Of a DNA stretch of 64,000 nt, positions 55,701 to 64,000 are shown piece after piece. Below the pieces are notes generated by a model. The model was given only the letters and a program-made list of their open reading frames with translations, did not search any database and had not been told where the DNA came from. Position 1 is the first letter of the stretch. Each line of letters starts with the position of its first letter. The position numbers and the translations under genes are program-made. The stretch spans positions 3,844,001 to 3,908,000 of the forward strand of contig NC_090774.1 of the NCBI RefSeq assembly GCF_001761485.1, in the 5' to 3' direction. The stretch comes from Yarrowia lipolytica (lineage: Eukaryota; Ascomycota; Dipodascomycetes; Dipodascales).

Positions 55701-58700
55701 ACGAGCATTACTCCATGATGGTTAGAAATGAGATCGTTAAGCTGAGCACACTTGGTGACCCAAGGTGGAGAGGGAGTATATCCATGTTGAGCTGCACTCT
55801 CCACCAGTCGGAACTCCAACTCCTGCGAAATCTCCACGGGTTCCACCGCTCCAAATATGTCCTCCAAAATGGTGCCAAACTTGGCACTGTCTTCCTCCAC
55901 AAGCATGGGGCAGATTGTAGTCTGCAGTGACCGAGTGATAGAAGCTGTCTGCATAGCAAGCTCCTCGGATGTAGACTCGTCATGAGGTTGCTCTCTTGTT
56001 CGTGCACCTCGCAGCACAGACTTGACAGCTCGCAAGCCCCAGTCGTAATGCTTCTGCTCACTCAGATCCTTCTCACACCTCTCAAAGAAGGGAACTACCT
56101 TTTGGGCCAAACTTCGGGCCTCAGAAAAACCCTGGGAGTACAGGACTACTTGACAAATCTCCTCCTTGTCGGGCTTGGCCATAGAGAAGGGTCGGAAAAG
56201 CTTCTTGAGGTTATCGGGAAGCGTAGATCGACCGAGATAGGCAGGGTTGAGAGTAATGAAAATACCTGTGGAGGGTAGCAGAGTGATATCTCGAGATCCA
56301 AGTGAGACGCGTTCACGGGAAGCATCCACGTCACGTGCCAAACCACCTTGAATCACTTCAATCAAACTGGTGACGGCACTCAAACTGCTTTCGTCCAGTC
56401 GATTGAACTCGTCGAAACAAGCCCACACGCCCGCCTGACAAATACCTGCTAGAATTCTAGAAATGGCCTGGAAATTGAAAGACTCGTCACAGTTGAACAC
56501 GAGCACAAACACACCTAGATTCTGACCCAGACTCTTGATAGACTCTGTCTTACCGGTACCAGCCGGTCCGAAAGGAGAACCACCCTGCTTGGAGGCAAGA
56601 GCAGAAGTCATGCACCGGTAACAGGCGTCAACAAGAGGCGTAGAAACGAGCCGAGGGGGAACACCAAGATACTCCCAAGAGTAGGAGAAAGTGGCCAAGT
56701 CTTGACGGACAGTAACCTCTCCAGCCCCGTCCCGGTAGAATCGCATCAGCTTGAGCCAGTCATAGCTGCTAGCATCGCGTGCAGCCCCGTCAGAGTTAGT
56801 AGGCTCATCGCATGAGTCTCGCAGGTGGATTAACTCAGTGATCAGATTTTCACACTTGAGTCGATCCAAAGCAGTCAGTTCACGTGACACGTGCTCTGCA
56901 AGTTGCCCCAGCATGTTGACACAGGCGTCGCGAGCTGTAGCGTACTCGCCCTTCTCACCTTCAGCAGTCCACCAGATCTGCAGTGCCAATAGTGCGATCT
57001 GACCAGGGTACTTTTGGATCCAGATCATAAACTGCTTGGCTGAAAATTCAGTACTAAAGTCTTCCAGAGCCTGGCCAAGGAGGTTCTTCAAAGAAGACCT
57101 GATGCCGCTCTCAAGATGTTTCAAGGTGGTCTCGATCTTGACTCCAAGGGTAGTGATGGGAGCCAGCAGGGGCACAATTTCACTCTCCCGAGAAGCCACG
57201 CCTAGAATGCGGCCATCTTCATCCTGGTCGACAGAAGAAACACCAGAAAACATCTTCTTGACATGACTGTTGAGAGTGTTGGGCGAACCAATCATTTCCA
57301 AAAGATCCTCGTCACCGACGAAGTAAAATCGAGGGAACAGCTGTCGCTGCTGCTCTAGGAACTCTCCAAGAGACTTCTGAATCTTGGCAAGGGCGTCGTT
57401 CAATCGAGGAAGAGTTTCGTCAATCTGAGCAATGTTGATGACGTCACTAATCAGAGGACTCTTGTACACCTGCTTCCACAGCAACATGAACTCGGCATTG
57501 ATGTTTCCAAATCGAGACGTCTCCAGAGGCAAGATAGCTCGGACCTCACTTCCATTCTCAGCTCCAAAAAGACCCTCCAGATAGACCCACTGTTTCTGGA
57601 CATTAATCCAAATTTCAAACAAGGTCTGAACACGAGACAGCTTGTTTTCCCAGCCATGGCACTCCTCCTCAAACACCTTGAAGTAGGGTGAGTTGTGCAT
57701 TCCAAGTAATCCAGTCATGTGATCCGAACAGGTGAGGAAGATCTCGTCCCAGTTCTTGATGAGCCGCACCTTGTTCTTGAAGTTGACAAGATTGAGAGTC
57801 AGGTTGGTCCACGTCGATCGAACACCTGCCAGGAACTCCTCTAAGACAAGTTCACCTTGCGCCTGGGCAATCAGAGCCTTGATCTGAGACTCGTAGAGTT
57901 CCAGACCACAGTCCCACACGTTGCCAAGAGTCAGGTGGTTGCTAAGCCGCAGAGTGGGCTTCTTCACCATCTTTGCCAACTGCTCCCAATGTCTTGTCTT
58001 AAATGCGTCGGACTTGAGCTGGCTAATCAGGGGCAGTGTTTTCAGGAGCGACTTCAGCTCCTGCTGTACGTGATCAAAAGCAGCGTACTGGCGAACTCGA
58101 GAAGGCATGGACTTGGAGCTGATCACCAAACTATCAATGATAGACCGCAGTTTTCGAACCGAAATAACATGCCAGGACATTTCTCGAAGTTCATCAACAC
58201 CTTTCCAAACAGACTCTAGAGTGGCGAAGACGGTGATGAAGTCCTGGATCTCGCCAGAAACCACATTGAGAATCTCGCTGGCAGATGTTACATCACAAGG
58301 GATATCCAATGCTCGAGAAGCGCTCTCCAAAACGGTAAAGTCATGCAGCAATTTGTTGGTAGTGGTAAGATGCTTATGGAGAAGCTCACGAGACTGCTCA
58401 CGAGACTTGTCGCCAGTCTGACCGAGACCCTGCTCCTTGGTCTCAGCCCAGGTACTGACATGGCTCTCCACTCGGTCTCCAAACCGACCAAGCTCAACTG
58501 TGATCTTGCTTTTGAGAGCATCTCGCTGGCCCTCAATAATACCCTCCTTGGTCTCGATGAGCTCCTGCAGAGTCTCAAATAGACTCTCGACGTGATCAAT
58601 GTAAAGCCAATCCTGAGGGAACACAAATCTGTTTCGAATCAGGGTGTTTTGGCACGTCTTGAGCAAACCTACCTTGCTCTCCCAATTGGGAAGCTTCTCA

Positions 58701-61700
58701 TTCCGTGTGTCTACAACACAGGTGACAAATTCGAGAGTCTTCTCGACACTGGAGTCGATCCCAGAGGGCTCCAAGTCTGCTCGGATACGGTCCATCTCGC
58801 CACAAAGATCTCGAGACTGTGTAGAGAGCTTCTCGGCAAACTTTTGCAGAATGGAAGACTGCCAGGCATCGTACTTGGAAGAAATTCGGGAAGTCACGTG
58901 ACCGATATCGAGCTTAAAGACCTCGCCGTTGCCAAAGGACACATGGCTGGAGTTGGAATCAAACGTAGACGCTCGAGATTTTCGAATTTCCTGAAGCACA
59001 GCTAGCCATTTGCTCAGATCATCGCCTAAAATGGAGATGACATGATCAGGAGAAAGGGTCCAAAGAGATTGGAAATGGGTCCATTTGGCGATGTAGGCGG
59101 ATGCAGCAGAGTAAGCATGGTCAAAGGTGAGGTAGAGATCTCGCGAAGAGGCGTGATCCCGAGTAGACTTTTCACGCGAAGTCAGAGTCCTGCTGTCGTC
59201 CATCAAGCTCTCGTAAGTCTGAATCCCACCCTCAAAGACACGAGAGACACCCTCAATCTGAGTCAGACCGGCAACGGTGTTTTTCAACTGCATGACATGG
59301 CCAACAAATTTGACCCGAGAATCCTGCAGGGGAGGCTCAACACAGATGACATTGTTCTTGAGCACCATAACGTGGTTTCCAAACTGGGTCTTGTCGAAGA
59401 ACTGGGCGTACTCCTGGCCCAGTCTCTTTTCCAAGATAGTCTTGACCTTCAGGTTGAGGGTCCTGGCAAAGGCTTGCATGTTGGCAAATCCGTCGTGCTC
59501 GAGAGAGTCGTACGCAGCCTGCAGATCGGCGAGCACCTTGGCAAACTCGTCACGTGAGAAGTCACAAGACTCAAGCTCCATCAGATGATTGCTGATAACA
59601 TGCCCCCAGACCTCGCTCAATCGCTCACTCTTTGTAAGCAGGGTGTGCACAGCGTCCGAAAGTTTGTACACAAAACGCTGGTGCTGGTTCTTGCCAGAAG
59701 TATCCATGTGGAGCAAATCGTCCCAAGTGGTAGACATGCCACGAGACACAAGATTGTAAATGGCATTCTCAAAACCAAACAGCAGCTCACGGGGAAGATC
59801 ACGTGAATCTATCACAGACAGAGTCCGATCCATCACCTGGACACTGTCCATCAGGCTGACCGCAAACGGGTAAATGGTCTTGGCGTCGTTCGCCATAGAA
59901 ACCAGGGTATGAGGAACCTGGAACTTCATGTTCAGCAAATTCCTGACCTCCTTAAACAGAGTGATGGAGGTGGGTGAAAAGGACACTGACAGAACCAGCT
60001 CCTGCGACTCACGGGACTCACGGGAGATCTTGAAGACCGGACCTCCGCTGCCTCGAGACTTGACTCCTCGAATCCAAGCCTCGTACACGACTCTAGCGTC
60101 CAGGCTCTTTCTGAAGACCACTGACTCCTCATGGAGCACTTTACCGTCGGCGTAATGCTGCCATCCGGCACCAAGCACACTCTCCACACGAGACATGTAA
60201 AGGTCCAGCTGACGTTCCAGCTGCTTCATCCAGATTATAGCACCTGCAATAGGGGGTAAGTCTCTAAGTTTAGCCATCTCAAATGTCTCAGAGTTGCCAT
60301 ACTTCCTTTTGAACTTTTGCTGCAGCTCCACGAGATCATGCTTCACATTTTCAATGAGGCGAGACTGGTACTCGTGGATAGCGCCACGAATAGTGGGTCG
60401 AATGAACAGAGAGTTGAACTTTGCGAAAACTCGGAACATTTCAGCAGAGTTCTTAGCCAAAGCAAGTCGGTCTCGAAGAATGCTGATGATAGACCGCTCC
60501 ACGGACACAGTAGCATTGTTGTAGCCCTCCTCTAGTCTGTTCCAGTGAGCCAGAGCCTCATGAGAGACGTCCAGAACATCAGGGACGTTTCTCACCAACT
60601 CGTAGCCAGTAGTGATCTCATCGATATCAACCCCCGCGGCCTCGGAAACCTTTCCTAGAGTAGCAACGAGATCCTCGTGAGCCTGTCGGAAGTTGGCGAT
60701 GTAAGCGATTCGGTTCTGGGTCTCGGAATGTCTGACTTTGACCCGAATGGGAATGAACTTTTCACCCAGACTGGTTCCCTGTCGTCGTCGAGAGACGTCT
60801 CGAGCAGTATTGGTGAATTCCTTGTTTAGGTCATTCCACACGTTAAAGACATTGTTGACAGAATCTATAACCTGGTTGAACTCGGTGCTGGGTAGTTGCA
60901 TCAGGCTGAGCTCCAATCTGCTCAGAATCACCTTGATCTGCTTGTCAAAGTCTCCACTGACACAGCCCACAAGTGCCAGGCATCGCCACACCGGGTAGGT
61001 GGACAGTCGGAACTTCTTGTTCACATGGTTGAACACAGACACAAGCGAAGTTGTAAGGGTATCCAACGAATCAGCTGACATGAGTTCATCCAGAGGGAAG
61101 TCGCGCAGCAGAACATTGTATTTGGAAACCATGTCCTGAGCCTCTTTCAGACCTGTATCGGACAAGAAAGAGACAGTAGCATGAAACCGCTTGGCATTCT
61201 TCAGAACGTCGAGAGTCAGGGTGACAGGCTTGGCATCCAGCTGCTTGCTGATGTAATCTAGCTTGTCCTCCATGGTGAGCCAGAAGTTGATCTCACTAGC
61301 AGTGGAGGATCCAGGCTCGGCGGGATCTCGGTCGAGCTTGGTAACTGTCTGAATCTGCTTGATCCATGAGTTTACACAAGTTTGGAGTTCGTTTAGGGTC
61401 TTAGCGTCAAGCTCCGTGAGATCATCTGCGCCCTGGTTCTTCTCGATAGCATCCTCGATCGCGGGATGAATCTCCAAATCCACGTCTGGGATCGTGACGT
61501 CGTTCTCCAGGTGATGAAAGGACATTTCCAGCTCGGCTAGTTTCTTGCGCACGAACTGAAGGCCCTTGTCACGTGATGAATCAAGCGAAGACGACGCAAT
61601 GTTCATTACCTGGAGATGAGACAGCGATTCCAAGACTCCATATGGTTTAATCAAAACCAAACTCGAGCCCGATTCAGGGCGTTGGGAAATGATGTCTGGG

Positions 61701-61991
61701 TTAGTATTCATTTCGCCACAGGTTTCCTCCATCTTGATCTTTGTTAACACTCACAATTGTCTTCAGCATTCCCGTTAGAAACAAAAAGAACTTGAGCAGC
61801 CACATCTCCTGGGGTGAATAGTTCACAGGTGAAATCGAGCGTCAGGTTCTCAGGTTGTGCCGATAGCAGAGTAGTAATGATACTCTTCACGTGGGCCGTG
61901 ACTTGGTCCTGTGATACCGGCCTGAGTTAGTAAAGTTTTGGTTCAAAAAGTCGGTTTGTGGGACTCGCCGACATGTCCATAGTACTCACAT
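49784..61991 (-). CDS. DYN1: Cytoplasmic dynein heavy chain, start codon split by an intron
   Basis: Exon 1 contributes only the A and T of the start codon (61991-61990). Exon 2 is 61755-61921 and exon 3 49784-61695. The introns are 68 bp and 59 bp, with GTGAGT donors and CTAACTCAG/CTAACCCAG acceptors. The total is 4026 residues (yeast Dyn1 is 4092 as I recall). The N-terminal tail (about 1-1400) leads to the linker and a six-domain AAA ring. Walker A motifs are GPAGTGKT (from 1766), GAAGSGKS (2056), GPPGSGKT (2449) and GEAGSGRT (2795, Lys replaced by Arg). Walker B of AAA1 is in ACFDEFNRL. A long coiled-coil stalk with the microtubule-binding tip follows AAA4 (about 51950-52900 in DNA), then AAA5-AAA6 and a short C-terminal tail. 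Dyn1 is the minus-end motor that positions the nucleus and spindle. NDE1 in this window is its regulator. Confidence 0.95.
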
Positions 61992-64000
61992 TGTGATCGA
62001 ATGTCAATGTAGGGCCCTCAGTAATGTGTGTTCGTGGATTACCGAGCGCAGGTAAGGAGTGTTATTTTCGTGAATCGTGAGATTAGGTGTAACTGCAACC
62101 TTAAATTTTAACGTACCCGGAATGCGCGTGAGGGTGTGTGAGATTTATGGGTATGACGACGTGAAAAGACGAGAGAAATACATTTTGTCTGGTGTCGTTT
62201 TGGTGGTGTTTTTCTCCTCTCTCGACTGGTACTTCTCTCATGTATAAATCCTGACATTTTGAAAGTTGGAGATCTCTAAATAATGAAGGCTTTGAAATAC
62301 ACGTGGTACTCTCTCGTAAGACCTCTCTTTTGTTCTAAAATAATACCATATTAACCAGTTAATGTCTCCCATACCATTCCTTTCGAGCGTGGTATCGACG
62401 TGTCGTGTTTTCGATCGCCCTGTGCGGAGGTGTACATGACTGACGCATTAGTCTCGTTTCCGTAGCAACTGCAGCATACACCCCAACATGAACAGGGCAC
62501 TACTTGGTGCTTGAAATATCAGTAAATACTGCCAGTAAACGTCATAATATGTTTTTTTGGAAATTGTCTGAATTTCAACACAACCGGTTGAGTACATTTA
62601 ATTACTCACTTGTTCATCAGATCTCACAGAGGCAGTCATCAGACGGCATTGGAGTTGAATTGGCGAAAGGACCGCGGGAAGGATTGAGCGGGTAACTGTG
62701 TATTGTAGATAAAGAGGTTGTAACCACTCGTTCGGACTGCTAATTCCCTTAGTCTGCATATATAAAAACGAGCTTTGCAATTCTTTTGCGTTCTTGCTGT
62801 TGATTTACACCTCTACAAGTGGAGAGTACATTAAGTTCATTTGGCAACAAAACGACTCTTTTATCAAGGATCAGCCAGAAAAATTCAAGTACATTAGAGA
62901 CCACATAAAACCACCATCACCCTCCCTCGTCGTTGTTGTCGTCATCCTCGTCAGCAGACCCGGACCCGGGTTGTGATTGTCACATGTCATGGAAGAACAT
63001 GGTGTGATCTCGTGGCAATTGATTATGCCCCTCGTCTGAACTACAGTACCAGTAGACTCATCATCGGGCTTTGGTTTTGGCTTTTTGACAGTTTAGTGCG
63101 ATGTAGGCGGCCATTGGCATTCCGCTTTTGTTGACTTGCTCGTTTGGTGTCAGATCCTCCGGAAGCTCGTGAGCCCCTTACGATTTCCTCGCAACTCCGC
63201 GAGTTCTTTCTTTCTTCCGCTTCCTAGCATCAGGATGCGCCCGTGCTCTTGAACTAACTTATGGCGCTAGGTAAGAACTCTACGTATTCTCCCTCATCTC
63301 ACCTTCATTTCCCACCTCCAACTGCTCTGATTCCTCGGAGCCCTTGTCTGGGGTTTCGTCCATGATACCTTTAGTTTCTTCTGTGTCCTCTATTCTAAGG
63401 ATGTATCTGTTCACTTCGTCGAATTCCTTCACACCTGTGCTGAATTTTGTCCTGATCTCCATCTTCTCCAGTACAATTCCAATTGTTCATCGGCACCTTC
63501 GGTATTCAAAAGATCCATGGCTTGATCCGGTTCTCGACCCGAAGCAGAGTTGGTTATTGTGTACATATTGATTGCTTTTGATGTGTGTAGTGGTTCGCAT
63601 TCTGTTGATCGTGTTGATGTTTATGCGTTCAGTTCAATCAAGTCGAGTGCAGTACAGTGGTAATACTCTTCACCTGATGGGAGATTCGAAATTGTATTTA
63701 TTAGGGATGCCAGTATTCTTTGAACCCCGCAAAATAAACTTCCGCTGACATTTGATGAACTTAAATTATTGCAGTAGACAGGACGGTGGAAGCGAAAAAT
63801 GATGTCATTTGAGACATATCTGATCCTCAGACCATGGAAGGAACTGATGTAGCTAGTTAATCTTCTCCCTTGGCCTGTAGCTCCCACATGGCATCCCCTG
63901 ATCCCTCTTTCCTCGGTTGCTTCCACTTACTAGTGCCTTACGAACTTTAGGCAATAATCTGGCAGGAACAAGACAGATAACGGACCTAAGGTCAACGAGG
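61992..64000. other. Region upstream of DYN1 to the right edge
   Basis: Two kilobases without a supported gene. A TATATAAAAA box at about 62758-62767 precedes a pyrimidine-rich stretch but no good ORF follows. A 60-codon acidic frame on the minus strand (63280-63462) has an ATG but no family. The DYN1 5' leader lies near 61992-62100. Confidence 0.4.

Noticed and set aside
63280-63462. Minus-strand acidic 60-codon frame at the right edge
   Set aside because: It has an ATG and plausible codons but an in-frame stop just upstream, no homolog recognised and no visible promoter or splice partner. Could be revisited with more flanking sequence.

Overview
The window is nuclear DNA from a budding yeast, almost certainly Yarrowia lipolytica. 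Three things point there. Introns are few and carry the Yarrowia signature: a GTGAGT or GTAAGY donor, and a CTAAC branch site fused to the acceptor (CTAACNCAG). Codon use favours CGA for arginine. Several proteins match characterised Y. lipolytica proteins: the DGAT2 enzyme DGA1, the acyl-CoA oxidase POX1, and the Kar2 exchange factor SLS1 with its RDEL tail. From memory, DGA1 and POX1 are YALI0E32769g and YALI0E32835g on chromosome E, in the order seen here.

Layout, left to right. 0-10 kb: start of an F-box-like gene cut by the edge, a small membrane ORF, USA1, MSS51, KGD4 (spliced) and PRE4. 9.4-12.1 kb: gene-poor. 12-25 kb: PDE1 (spliced), RET2 (intron right after the ATG), NDE1, VPS9, ATS1/KTI13, OPI10 and a Fta4/Nkp1-like kinetochore gene. 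25-33 kb: LTP1, SLS1, a small basic ORF, a SET-MYND methyltransferase gene, HNT2 (with a 9-nt micro-exon) and FYV4. 32.7-37 kb: gene-poor, with a doubtful cysteine-rich orphan frame of atypical codon use. 37-49 kb: DGA1, GDE1, CQD1 and POX1, a run of lipid and quinone genes. 49.8-62 kb: the cytoplasmic dynein heavy chain DYN1. 62-64 kb: no gene recognised.

How the genes relate. Most are ordinary housekeeping genes with mixed roles: ERAD and ER folding (USA1, SLS1), mitochondrial expression and metabolism (MSS51, KGD4, FYV4, CQD1), traffic (RET2, VPS9), proteasome (PRE4) and signalling (PDE1, LTP1). Two functional pairings stand out. DGA1, GDE1, CQD1 and POX1 make, recycle or burn lipid or move a lipid cofactor. 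NDE1 and DYN1 act in one motor pathway 31 kb apart. I found no CRISPR array, no rRNA or convincing tRNA, and no recognisable transposon. The most unusual material is in gene structure: six spliced genes were rebuilt from splice signals and reading frame, including a dynein start codon split by an intron. The dynein protein also has an arginine in place of the AAA4 Walker A lysine and many Ser-Arg-Asp/Glu tripeptides. I do not see a wholly new biological system.
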